Shown: positions 8,983 through 17,092 of the stretch, in pieces
How positions within the stretch are numbered: position 1 is the stretch's first letter
How the letters are laid out: each line of letters opens with the position of its first letter
Assembly (NCBI GenBank): GCA_005239435.1
Contig: SZNP01000001.1
Location: 496,001-560,000 of the forward strand
Direction of reading: 5' to 3'
Length of the DNA stretch: 64,000 nucleotides
Origin: Halorussus salinisoli
Lineage (GTDB): Archaea; Halobacteriota; Halobacteria; Halobacteriales; Haladaptataceae
Made by a program: the position numbers and the translations under genes
Notes under the pieces: generated by a model
Told to the model about the DNA's origin: nothing
What the model saw: the letters and a program-made list of their open reading frames with translations, nothing else
Databases searched by the model: none

Positions 8983-10074
8983 CTAGTTTCGTTCTTTGTA
9001 CGGTCGGAGAGCAGCGTAGAGGAGAAGCGACGTGGTCGTCGTAGTTGGTGTCGTAGTTGTATCGTTACCGGCCGGTGTTCCGACACCTGGGATTATACTT
9101 CCGCCAGGAATCGTTTCGATGATTCCACTGAAATAGAGTACGCCAGTAAGACCGCAGATGATGAGCAGGATACTGATGAAGAGGACAAGCGTCTTTCCGC
9201 CACCGATTCGTTCGAAGACCCGTCTGGGAAGGCTTTTTGAGTTGAGCAGGGAGTCATTTCGCTTGTTCCCTCTATGTCGGGATGAAGTAGATGAGGTGGA
9301 CGATCGAGACGAAGTATGCGAAGAACTGCGAGATGTCGAGAGGACGGGGATTTTCTGTTCTAATCGACGCTGCAATTCATCTTCACTAATTGAGGTGTTT
9401 TTTTGGATGTCTACAGCTTCTGATTTGATATGCTGGATTTTCTCTTTGATGTATTGGTCTTCACGCTGACTTTGGGTATCCTCAAAGTCCGACTTTGTCT
9501 TCCCAATCGGCTGGATTCCTTGATGAGGTCCTTGTTCGATTACCAGATTGTAATCCGACAAGACGTCTTTCTGCCCGTCATCTGCAATGGCGATTTGACG
9601 GGCATTACTAAGATTTAGACTACTCAGCAGCGCTAACGCTTTTGTATAGCTACCAACACCGACCTTAACACGTCGTCGTTGTTGGAGCAACTGCTCAATG
9701 AGTTTCCGGTCAAAATCATCGCCTGGCGGACTACCGGGGTCAGTGCCAAGTTCTCGAAACACCTGTACATCTTGTCCGGATGTATCAAGTTCCAGTCCTA
9801 GTTCGGACGCTCGCTCCTCAATGGCAGTTTTGAACTGGGCTAATGCGCTTCGGTCGAACGTTTGTATTTGGTACTGAGCGTAGTACTGTTCTGCCCGACC
9901 GGTCTTGGATTCACGTGCTCGGAAGAACGCGATAATTTCCGCGCCGTGGGAGAGATTCAGCGAGAGCCGAACCCCTGCGAAAAAGAACTCTTCGATACGC
10001 TCATTCCGCTCAGCAGTTGCTTGATCAGGACTGTACTGCTTACCTTCGGAATCGTAGATGGTGATTGTTGGCAT
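8983..10074 (-). CDS. Membrane-anchored third component of the tubulin-like/GTPase operon
   Basis: The protein has 363 residues; its ATG lies 5 bases after the stop of the membrane GTPase gene, so the two are co-transcribed. Residues 1-110 form a mixed alpha/beta domain (begins MPTITIYDSEGKQYSP). Residues 120-200 form a second compact region (IEQLLQQRRRVKVGVGSYTKAL, SNARQIAIADDGQ). A charged helical stretch follows, then a Ser/Arg-rich linker at about 246-270. One transmembrane helix spans about 295-317 (LVLFISILLIICGLTGVLYF), and the end is Thr-rich with a short hydrophobic and basic tail. No known domain was recognised. Topology suggests a cytosolic N-terminal region tethered to the membrane, perhaps an adaptor between the GTPases and an effector or target. 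Confidence 0.75.
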   Translation of the reverse strand: MPTITIYDSEGKQYSPDQATAERNERIEEFFFAGVRLSLNLSHGAEIIAFFRARESKTGRAEQYYAQYQIQTFDRSALAQFKTAIEERASELGLELDTSGQDVQVFRELGTDPGSPPGDDFDRKLIEQLLQQRRRVKVGVGSYTKALALLSSLNLSNARQIAIADDGQKDVLSDYNLVIEQGPHQGIQPIGKTKSDFEDTQSQREDQYIKEKIQHIKSEAVDIQKNTSISEDELQRRLEQKIPVLSTSRSSSHTSSRSSTSSTSSRHRGNKRNDSLLNSKSLPRRVFERIGGGKTLVLFISILLIICGLTGVLYFSGIIETIPGGSIIPGVGTPAGNDTTTTPTTTTTSLLLYAALRPYKERN

Positions 10075-10079
10075 TGGTG

Positions 10080-11543
10080 TTAGTACCTCCCGAGTTTCTC
10101 AAGTAATCGCTCAAATCCGACGGTCATGACCGAACCGCGGTCATCCCGCATTGGGACACGTTCATCGGCTTCGTTGGTGTGGGTCTGGTAGTAGACCGGA
10201 TGGATTTCCGTTCCTGCGGTCTCTCGGACCAAACTATCGATTTGGTTGCTCTGGCGAAGCTGCTCGTTGACGTATTCTTTGAAGTCATCATAGTAGCGAT
10301 GAGCTTCAAGCCCGCGTTCATTCCGGAAGTCCTCCGCTAAGTGATCCGTCTTGGTGGCGACGAGGATGATATCTTTATCATCAATCGCTTGCAGGATACT
10401 GAAGTACTCTGAGACTTCAAGCGGTTCGTTGTTCACGAACCGCTCTGCATCTAACAGGAGCAACAACGTATCCGCAGCTGTAATGCCATTTGCCAGATGC
10501 AACAGCGTCTCATCTGTATCTTCTTCATCAATAAGACCCGTTAACGCATCCGGAAGGCGTGACAAGTACTCGCCTGCGTAGTCCGCGCTTGAGAGTTGCA
10601 CGTTAGTCGGGAAGACAGACCCATGGACATATTGGAAAGCCAGGTTCTTGACCTGTCCACGTCCCGTTGCTTCGATGGTCCAGCCTGAGTTACTCCGGTC
10701 AAGTTCCTCAACTTGATCCATGAGATCCTCACTGGGCTTCATCGGCGTGTTACTCTCGTCATTGCGTGACCGCTCAAGAGCCTCCAGATACGCGCCTATG
10801 AGGAACAGACTCTTTCCAGACGCTCGTGGTCCAAGTACGAAGAAGTCCTTCTGCGCGTCGTACTGGACGAACTGCTTAACAGTGACGAGGAACACGCCTG
10901 AAACGGCCGCATGCTTGAGTAGGCTTTCTTGTACCACGCTCACGGACATCGATTCAACCGCTTTGAGTGAGATCCCGGCCTCAGTGATTTGCAAGAACTC
11001 TGGATAGGAAACGTGGTACTCAAGGAAGCCGGCAACGACCATGAGCGTGATAATGTAGTAGATTGCTTTTGACGCTCGACGGAACTCCAGTGCTTCTGCG
11101 GTCTGAACTCTCGTCAGCCGTCGGCCACCACCGAGGAACGCACTGATAAGGAGTCCACTACCTAGCCACGTGAAGTTCCCCAAGATGAGGCCGAAAAACC
11201 GGCCGAAGTTCTGGGGTAAGAACAACCCCATCGAGCGGAGTCCGAGCAGTCCGACGATAACCCCGATCCAGAGGAGTGTTGCCTGAATTCGTTTTTTCGG
11301 GTCGATCGTCATCAAGAGAAGCAACCCGAGAAAAATCCCTAGTAGGATAACCGTCACTTGCTGCAGGCTCAAACCAACCAAGTGACGCAGGCGAATCGGC
11401 GCGCGGAACAGATGGGCTTGTCGCCAAGCTTCTCCTAGCATCTTCGAAACAGGAAGTGCCAGGGCTAGCATCACGATGAAATACCCGAATAGTTTGACCT
11501 TCTCGTTGTTGTCTTGAAGATATTGATTGACCTGGTGAATCAT
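10080..11543 (-). CDS. Integral-membrane P-loop GTPase
   Basis: The protein has 487 residues; its ATG overlaps the stop of the tubulin-like gene by 4 bases (ATGA), implying translational coupling. The N-terminal ~175 residues hold about five membrane helices (near 18-36, 62-80, 90-108, 116-137 and 160-175). A cytosolic GTPase domain follows: P-loop GPRASGKS (238-245), a DxxG-type G3 DYAG (321-324) and a TKTD G4 motif (397-400) after the strand DIILVA, plus the strand LLLLLDAERF. This fits the TRAFAC-like or 'double-GTPase' conflict-system class rather than ABC or AAA proteins. It probably signals at the membrane with the tubulin-like partner. The exact family is uncertain, but the GTP-binding motifs are clear. 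Confidence 0.8.
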   Translation of the reverse strand: MIHQVNQYLQDNNEKVKLFGYFIVMLALALPVSKMLGEAWRQAHLFRAPIRLRHLVGLSLQQVTVILLGIFLGLLLLMTIDPKKRIQATLLWIGVIVGLLGLRSMGLFLPQNFGRFFGLILGNFTWLGSGLLISAFLGGGRRLTRVQTAEALEFRRASKAIYYIITLMVVAGFLEYHVSYPEFLQITEAGISLKAVESMSVSVVQESLLKHAAVSGVFLVTVKQFVQYDAQKDFFVLGPRASGKSLFLIGAYLEALERSRNDESNTPMKPSEDLMDQVEELDRSNSGWTIEATGRGQVKNLAFQYVHGSVFPTNVQLSSADYAGEYLSRLPDALTGLIDEEDTDETLLHLANGITAADTLLLLLDAERFVNNEPLEVSEYFSILQAIDDKDIILVATKTDHLAEDFRNERGLEAHRYYDDFKEYVNEQLRQSNQIDSLVRETAGTEIHPVYYQTHTNEADERVPMRDDRGSVMTVGFERLLEKLGRY

Positions 11544-14500
11544 TCATACTCACCCCCAGCTTGGTCAAGGTGGTGAGCATCAACATCCCCAGTCGTATCC
11601 GAGTCAGGACCACTCCCTTCCGGGTTCGTTTTGACGACTTGAACGTACTTGTTGAGGATTTCCTCCGTGATTGCCTCGCTATCATTCTGGAGGAAGAGCT
11701 CAATGTCATCTGGTGATTCTAGGTTGAGAAGTTCTTTCCGGCGAACGTAGAACCCTTGGTCAAGCCCGAAGCTGTGATGGACGGGAATATCATCACCGAG
11801 CTTGGATGCTCGCTCACGATATCCATCGTGATACCCGTTTGCTTGGACGACTTTCCGTAGATTGTCGAGGAAGATGCCATCAATGAAGACACTGAGACCG
11901 ATATCCCAGCTATCACCAATCGAAGCCTGCCAGCTGGTGTACGGGCTATCAACTCGCTTCCCGCTCCCACCGAGATCGAATGCACTACTGAATGTCTCCT
12001 CGAAGTCTAAGGCATCTGCGTCAAGTTCGCCAACAGCACGGCTCAGTGCTGCGACTCTGACCTTCAAATCGTCGTATCGTGACCGGCCTTTACTGAACTT
12101 CCGCTTCCGGAGACCAGTGTATTGCTGGTTACGTGCGTTCCGTGCGAGTTCCTCGAGGTTTGCCCGGACACGCTGATTCTCCTGTTGACTCTTGAAGATG
12201 TCACTCTCAGCAATATCGGCATCTCCTGTCGCACGGAAGACATCTGTCGGCTGGACAGTCTTGACGTACACATACTCATCAGTCTCAGTCGAAACCGACT
12301 GCGTCGTGGACTCACTTCCGTATTCATCGCGCTGGCGATGGAACGCTGCGCGCTTGTCCATATAGACATCTCGTCGATTATTCAGATTCTGGAAGACGTC
12401 GACTGTTGCCTCGTAGAGTGATGCTTTGGTCTTGGTCTCCTGAAGATCAGACTCTAATTTCTCCTTCCGGGTTTCAATCTCGGCAGTACCGCTTGCCTCC
12501 TGGCGGAAGGCCTGTCGAGTAATTTCCTTCAGGTCATCCTCCGTCGGATTACGACCGAGTTCTGAACGGAGTGCACGCAGGTCATCTTGATCAGGTTCGT
12601 CGAGTCGACTGTGAAGTTCATCAACAATGGCATCTTCGAGGTCTGCTTTCTGATTAGCGACCTCCGTGAGAACCGTCTGCTCATTGTACCCGATGTCGAC
12701 AGTGAAGGTGCTGCTCGCAGCCCCCACGCTGAAGACACCACGGTCATCGAGCTTGCTCTTCTGCATCCGGTAGTCCTTGTGCGCCTGCTCTCGATCTTCC
12801 TCAGTGGAGCTCTGCCACGGGGCAAGCTTCTCGACCGTACTCTCCTCTTTGTTCATCCGGATGAACGCACTCCGTGCTTGTTTCAGCTCACCCAGGGATG
12901 CCTCGATATCGCGTCGGTCCTCTTGGAAGTCGATCCCGATTTGCTCAAGTTGCTGCTCGATTGTATCGAGAACATCCGCAACAGGACGAGACTGGACCTG
13001 ATCAACAGCATCCTCTGTCTCTGCGTTCGTCACTTCCGCCGTGAAGGTATCGAGAGCCGTCTGGAGCGACGTGAGGTCAGACTCAACGGACTGTTGTTGG
13101 AGTGTCTGTAGTTGCTCTAGTTCGTCGCGGATAGACCGCATCCAATTCGACACATCGTGGTTAATCTCCTCAGCTTGAGCATCCCGTTGAGCCTCAAGCT
13201 CCTCGATTGTATCCTCAAGCTCCGCTTCAAGACGGTCCTTTTTCTCGGTAAGTTCTTCGAGTTGAGCATCAAGGCGCTGGAGTTTCACTCCAGGATTGAC
13301 GTTTCCATCCTGGGAACCGATGAGATACTCGATTGAATCCCGCACACGACTATCATCGATAGCCTTGATCTGGGCAAGAAGGTCCTTACGGTGAGCAATT
13401 AGCCGTAAGTCCTGTTCAAGAATCTCAGCTAATCGCTCGTCGATGTCATCAACGAAGCTGTTCGTCCCCTGGCCAGTGGTATCGACTGCTCGAAGTGACC
13501 CTGCGATTATCTCGAGTTGTTCCTCGATATCATCCCTTTCGTTCTTCGCATCACTGATGATGTCGCTGAATATCGAGAGTGATTCGTACTCTAGTTCGTT
13601 GAAGAGGTCGAAGGCAAGGAGGTCCTCGACGTGTTCGAGTCGCTCAGTCAAGTCTGCGTGATCAAGGTCACGGAGACTCTGGTCAACCTCATCTGTGTAC
13701 TCCCGAACGAGGAAGCGTTCGACCTCCGAATAAATTTCCTCCTCGGCTTGGAGTGCTTCCTGTTTTGTATTCAGGATTTCCCGGAGTGATTCCCGTGCGT
13801 TGTTGATCGCTTCAACGTTATACCGGAGTACCTGCGGGATGCCGATCGTGAAAGGAGCGTATTTTGGGCTGCTTGCAAAGGGATCTTCGAGATTCTGAGT
13901 ATTGTAATAGGAAGCAAGGAGGTAGATGACTGCTTCATCGAGTTCCTGGAGGAACTGGTCGGTTTGAATTCGATTCCCTGTCTTCCCGTCGAAACTTGTG
14001 GGGTCGATCGGCAGGAGAATCCGGTCTTTGAACACATTAGCGTCGGTCAGACTCAGATATTCGAGTTCAGAGAGTGCAGCATATGCGTTCGTGTTCTCCT
14101 TCATTCCTTCTGTATGATTCGGGAGGATCCCGAACAGGGTGATTTCGGCAGTCCGCTGTTTCTCCTGGAGGTGGCGAGCCAAATCGATGAGGATGCCTGA
14201 CCCAGTTCCACCGCCAAGACCGGCTAAAACGGCGACTTTGCCTTTGTCTGGCAGATCGATATAGGTCGACATCTGGTCGTCCTCGGCATAGGCTTTGTAG
14301 TAGATTGCTTTGCCGAGGCCGCGCTTCCGGACTACCCCTTTTGCAAAGTCGAGGTTTTCGTTGATGTGTTGTTCGTCCAGCCACCAGTTCTCTTCTCGCA
14401 TTCCGTTTCCGGCGGTGATTCGTGGGACAGCACGATCACCGAGGAGGTCGATACTGCCACTGAGCTGGATGTCTTCTGTAACTAGTTTGTACTCTACACT

Positions 14501-14755
14501 GACCTCTCCGGTCCGACCTTTGTCTACATCACGTAGCTCTTCTTTACGTTCGGCGATGGTTTCACGGATTTGCTGGATTCGTCGCCGGTCCTCGTTTTCT
14601 TCGCCTTCTGCAGTGTCAATAATGGTGACAACTGTAGAGTGGGGGTTTGGCTGTGGTTTGAGCATCTCCTCTAACACCCAGTCTGATTCCAACAGTGTTA
14701 GAGAGATTTCCTTTCCTGCACCGCCGATGGCGAAGATTCGTTCGGGCAGATTCAT
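11540..14755 (-). CDS. Tubulin/FtsZ-superfamily GTPase with very long helical tail
   Basis: The protein has 1071 residues and an ATG start, and is the first gene of the operon. The N-terminal GTPase domain has IFAIGGAGKEI (7-17), the tubulin/FtsZ signature GGGTGSG (181-187) and NTNAYAALSELEYL (221-234), matching the nucleotide-contacting T1, T4 and helix-H7 regions. It resembles the 'tubulin-like' Pfam family Tubulin_2 more than FtsZ or CetZ, which are much shorter. Residues about 310-900 are almost entirely charged helix with heptad-like segments (for example LEELTEKKDRLEAELEDTIE), suggesting extended coiled coils. A further ~150-residue domain ends the protein. It likely polymerises or switches with GTP and transmits this through the tail. 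The substrate and cellular role are unknown. Confidence 0.85.
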   Translation of the reverse strand: MNLPERIFAIGGAGKEISLTLLESDWVLEEMLKPQPNPHSTVVTIIDTAEGEENEDRRRIQQIRETIAERKEELRDVDKGRTGEVSVEYKLVTEDIQLSGSIDLLGDRAVPRITAGNGMREENWWLDEQHINENLDFAKGVVRKRGLGKAIYYKAYAEDDQMSTYIDLPDKGKVAVLAGLGGGTGSGILIDLARHLQEKQRTAEITLFGILPNHTEGMKENTNAYAALSELEYLSLTDANVFKDRILLPIDPTSFDGKTGNRIQTDQFLQELDEAVIYLLASYYNTQNLEDPFASSPKYAPFTIGIPQVLRYNVEAINNARESLREILNTKQEALQAEEEIYSEVERFLVREYTDEVDQSLRDLDHADLTERLEHVEDLLAFDLFNELEYESLSIFSDIISDAKNERDDIEEQLEIIAGSLRAVDTTGQGTNSFVDDIDERLAEILEQDLRLIAHRKDLLAQIKAIDDSRVRDSIEYLIGSQDGNVNPGVKLQRLDAQLEELTEKKDRLEAELEDTIEELEAQRDAQAEEINHDVSNWMRSIRDELEQLQTLQQQSVESDLTSLQTALDTFTAEVTNAETEDAVDQVQSRPVADVLDTIEQQLEQIGIDFQEDRRDIEASLGELKQARSAFIRMNKEESTVEKLAPWQSSTEEDREQAHKDYRMQKSKLDDRGVFSVGAASSTFTVDIGYNEQTVLTEVANQKADLEDAIVDELHSRLDEPDQDDLRALRSELGRNPTEDDLKEITRQAFRQEASGTAEIETRKEKLESDLQETKTKASLYEATVDVFQNLNNRRDVYMDKRAAFHRQRDEYGSESTTQSVSTETDEYVYVKTVQPTDVFRATGDADIAESDIFKSQQENQRVRANLEELARNARNQQYTGLRKRKFSKGRSRYDDLKVRVAALSRAVGELDADALDFEETFSSAFDLGGSGKRVDSPYTSWQASIGDSWDIGLSVFIDGIFLDNLRKVVQANGYHDGYRERASKLGDDIPVHHSFGLDQGFYVRRKELLNLESPDDIELFLQNDSEAITEEILNKYVQVVKTNPEGSGPDSDTTGDVDAHHLDQAGGEYE

Positions 14756-15077
14756 TACTTGTCTCTATCTCGGAAAGTACACAGTACTATCTTAAAACTT
14801 TGGATAAAAGTGATTTTGTAATACCATCAAAATTTTGTATTCTAAGATACAGTCGAATTATCGGGTTCCCGCACATCCGGATAAATATGCCCACTCTGGG
14901 TCCCAGATAAAGTAGTGAAATATATGATATAATATATAAAGTGTCTCCATTTGATGAGTAAGAAACTCGAGAAATCGAAGAGGTTAGCGCATTTAGCTAA
15001 CCTTTATTTGTATTACCTCGAAACGGGAAGACCAACCGACACGAATATTCAGATTACTTCCAACAACTATCCAAGTT
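14756..15077. promoter_or_regulatory. Divergent intergenic region between the GTPase operon and the ABC exporter
   Basis: About 320 AT-rich bases separate the two divergent units. The minus-strand start at 14755 is preceded by a TTTTAAGA-like TATA candidate about 45 bases upstream. A cluster of TATATA-type sequence lies around 14921-14940. A perfect 7-bp inverted repeat at 14982-15002 is listed separately. No gene is convincing here: the plus-strand frame beginning near 14951 overlaps the ABC ATPase and has no family pattern. Confidence 0.45.
14982..15002. promoter_or_regulatory. Inverted repeat upstream of ABC exporter, possible operator
   Basis: GGTTAGC and GCTAACC form a perfect 7-bp inverted repeat separated by 7 bases. 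It lies about 75 bases before the start of the ABC ATPase and is followed by TTTATTTG. It could be an operator for a dimeric repressor or a weak terminator hairpin. There is no direct evidence for either. Confidence 0.35.
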
Positions 15078-15839
15078 ATGCAACAGCAAGATTCCTCCAT
15101 CCCCCAAACCGAACAAGAGCCGCCATCCTCCACGATTGCGGACTGTAAAAACGTCACCCGGATGTATACTCGTGGTGGCACGAGCCGATTCTTTGGTTCG
15201 TCCAAAACTGACCGACCCACGGTGACCGCGCTCGATGATGTAACGCTCTCAGTGCATCGAGGCGAAATCATCGGACTAGCGGGACCAAGTGGGAGTGGAA
15301 AGTCTACACTCCTCCATCTACTTGCAGCGCTCGATACACCGACCAATGGAACCGTCCATGTAGATGGTCAAGATACGAGTGCACTCTCTAGCCGTGAACG
15401 AACACGACTCCGGCTGACGACAATTGGAATCGTCTTCCAACGCTTCCACCTCCTCCCCGCGCTCTCTGCAAAATCAAACGTCGCACTCCCCCTCGTCGAA
15501 CAAGGACTTGGAAAGCAGGCACGCCACGACCGAGCAACAGACCTGCTCGAAAAGGTCGGACTAGGAGACCGAGCAACCCACAAGCCAGGTGAACTGAGCG
15601 GTGGTGAACAACAGCGAGTTGCAATCGCACGAGCACTAGCGACAGACCCGGACCTCATCATCGCAGACGAACCCACTGGTGAACTGGACACCACGACGGC
15701 GGCCTCAATTCTGGAGGTCTTCAAAGACCTCGCAGATGACCGCGCAGTGGTCATAGCGTCCCACGACGAACCGACGCTATCGATTGCTGACCGCCGGATC
15801 GAACTCCAAGATGGACGTGTGGTCCCCAATGGCAACTAA
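15078..15839 (+). CDS. ABC transporter ATPase, MacB/LolD type
   Basis: The protein has 253 residues and an ATG start. It has Walker A GPSGSGKST (69-77), Q-loop FQRFHLLP, signature LSGGEQQR (173-180), Walker B LIIADEP (193-199) and the switch histidine in IASHDE. The LolD/MacB subclass is supported by the 'GPSGSGKSTLLHLLAALDTPT' pattern and by the two FtsX-like permeases directly downstream, the first overlapping by 11 bases. These systems act as mechanotransmission or export machines rather than importers; the substrate is unknown. It has an unusual N-terminal extension of about 20 polar residues. Confidence 0.92.
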   Translation: MQQQDSSIPQTEQEPPSSTIADCKNVTRMYTRGGTSRFFGSSKTDRPTVTALDDVTLSVHRGEIIGLAGPSGSGKSTLLHLLAALDTPTNGTVHVDGQDTSALSSRERTRLRLTTIGIVFQRFHLLPALSAKSNVALPLVEQGLGKQARHDRATDLLEKVGLGDRATHKPGELSGGEQQRVAIARALATDPDLIIADEPTGELDTTTAASILEVFKDLADDRAVVIASHDEPTLSIADRRIELQDGRVVPNGN

Positions 15840-17091
15840 GTCCTCACTTGGACGTCCGTCGCGGATCAAGCGGTGGGCAGGATTAGTCGGTGTTGGACTC
15901 CGACGTGTTCGAGAGAAAGCCCTCGTCACTGAATCCCGCCGTATCGCGCTCAGCGTCAGTGGTGTCGCTATTGCGATCGCGCTCATGCTCATCGTCACCG
16001 GAGTCGCAATGGGTCTTTCTTCGCAAACGACCGTCGGTGGTGACTCCGTAGATTACTGGATCACACCAGAAGCAGGCTCAACATCCACGATGGTCGTCTC
16101 AACGGAGGGACCACAGTTCGGTGCTGTTCATTCGACGACAGCACGTCTAACTCGTAACGAAGAGGTGGCGTACGCAACGCCAGTGCTCATGCATGCAATG
16201 GAGATGCACACTCCCGGTGGTGAAGACGAGAGTGAGTACGTCGTTGTCATTGGCGTTATCGCCCAGTCTGATGTGGAGGTCGCTGGCCTTTCCGCCGGTC
16301 CGTTAACCCCGGGTGATCCCCACTACGCGAATGGCTCCTACAATGGAACGTGGACAGGGCAAGCGGTGATGTCCCCCGCTTCGGCAGAATTATTGAACGC
16401 AACGAATGGCACTTCCCTAATTCCAAGCCGAGGGACACAGGCAAATCGGACGCTCACAGTGAGTGCAGTCGGAGATGGCGATGTGAGTACAGGGATGGGC
16501 CAACTGCCAATTGTCCTCGTTCACCTGAGTGAAGCCCAACAGTTGTCGGGTGCGACGGCTGGCGACCAAGCAGACCAGATTTTGGTCGATACGAACTCAC
16601 GCGATGTGAAGTCGGAGTTGGAGAACGTCTATCCACGCTCAACGGTGATGGCTCGAAGTGGGCTCACCGCCCAGAACATGTCTTCGGGTCTCCCGCTTGC
16701 AATGAGCGTGGCGGCACTGTGCGTGGCTCTCATCGTCGGCACACTGTTCGTCGGCACGACGATGGGGCTTGAGATTACTGCTGACCAACAGCAGTATGCG
16801 CTTCTTGGCGCTCTCGGTCTTCCATGGCGAAGTCGTGCTGTCGTCGTTCTCGTGCAGGCGCTTACAGTAACCGTTGTGGGCGGTATCCTCGGGCTTGCCC
16901 TAGGGTATCTTGGTATTCAACTGACGAACCAACTCGCACAACAATATATCGCGCCGACAGCCATCGCAGTCGCCCACCCAATGCTTGCCGTCTATGGGGT
17001 TGGTGTCTCCATCCTCATCGGCTTGCTCGCTGCACCGTACCTCCTGTGGCTCACCAAACGAACGTCCATACTAGAGCAACTCACGACCTAA
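15829..17091 (+). CDS. FtsX/MacB-like ABC permease 1
   Basis: I start at the ATG at 15829 (MATKSSLGRPSRIKRWAGLV), which overlaps the ATPase stop; earlier in-frame starts lie deep inside the ATPase gene. The protein has about 420 residues. A first helix (ALSVSGVAIAIALMLIVTGVA) is followed by a large extracytoplasmic MacB-PCD-like domain of about 230 residues, then three C-terminal helices (LAMSVAALCVALIVGTLFVG, VLVQALTVTVVGGILGLALG, MLAVYGVGVSILIGLLAAP). The last stretches match FtsX domains ('LLGALGLPWRS'). It likely pairs with the next permease to form a heterodimer driven by the upstream ATPase. Confidence 0.88.
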   Translation: MATKSSLGRPSRIKRWAGLVGVGLRRVREKALVTESRRIALSVSGVAIAIALMLIVTGVAMGLSSQTTVGGDSVDYWITPEAGSTSTMVVSTEGPQFGAVHSTTARLTRNEEVAYATPVLMHAMEMHTPGGEDESEYVVVIGVIAQSDVEVAGLSAGPLTPGDPHYANGSYNGTWTGQAVMSPASAELLNATNGTSLIPSRGTQANRTLTVSAVGDGDVSTGMGQLPIVLVHLSEAQQLSGATAGDQADQILVDTNSRDVKSELENVYPRSTVMARSGLTAQNMSSGLPLAMSVAALCVALIVGTLFVGTTMGLEITADQQQYALLGALGLPWRSRAVVVLVQALTVTVVGGILGLALGYLGIQLTNQLAQQYIAPTAIAVAHPMLAVYGVGVSILIGLLAAPYLLWLTKRTSILEQLTT

Positions 17092-17092
17092 C

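Noticed and set aside
14951-15148. Small frame before the ABC ATPase
   Set aside because: It overlaps the ATPase start in another frame, carries no recognised motif and includes the inverted repeat.
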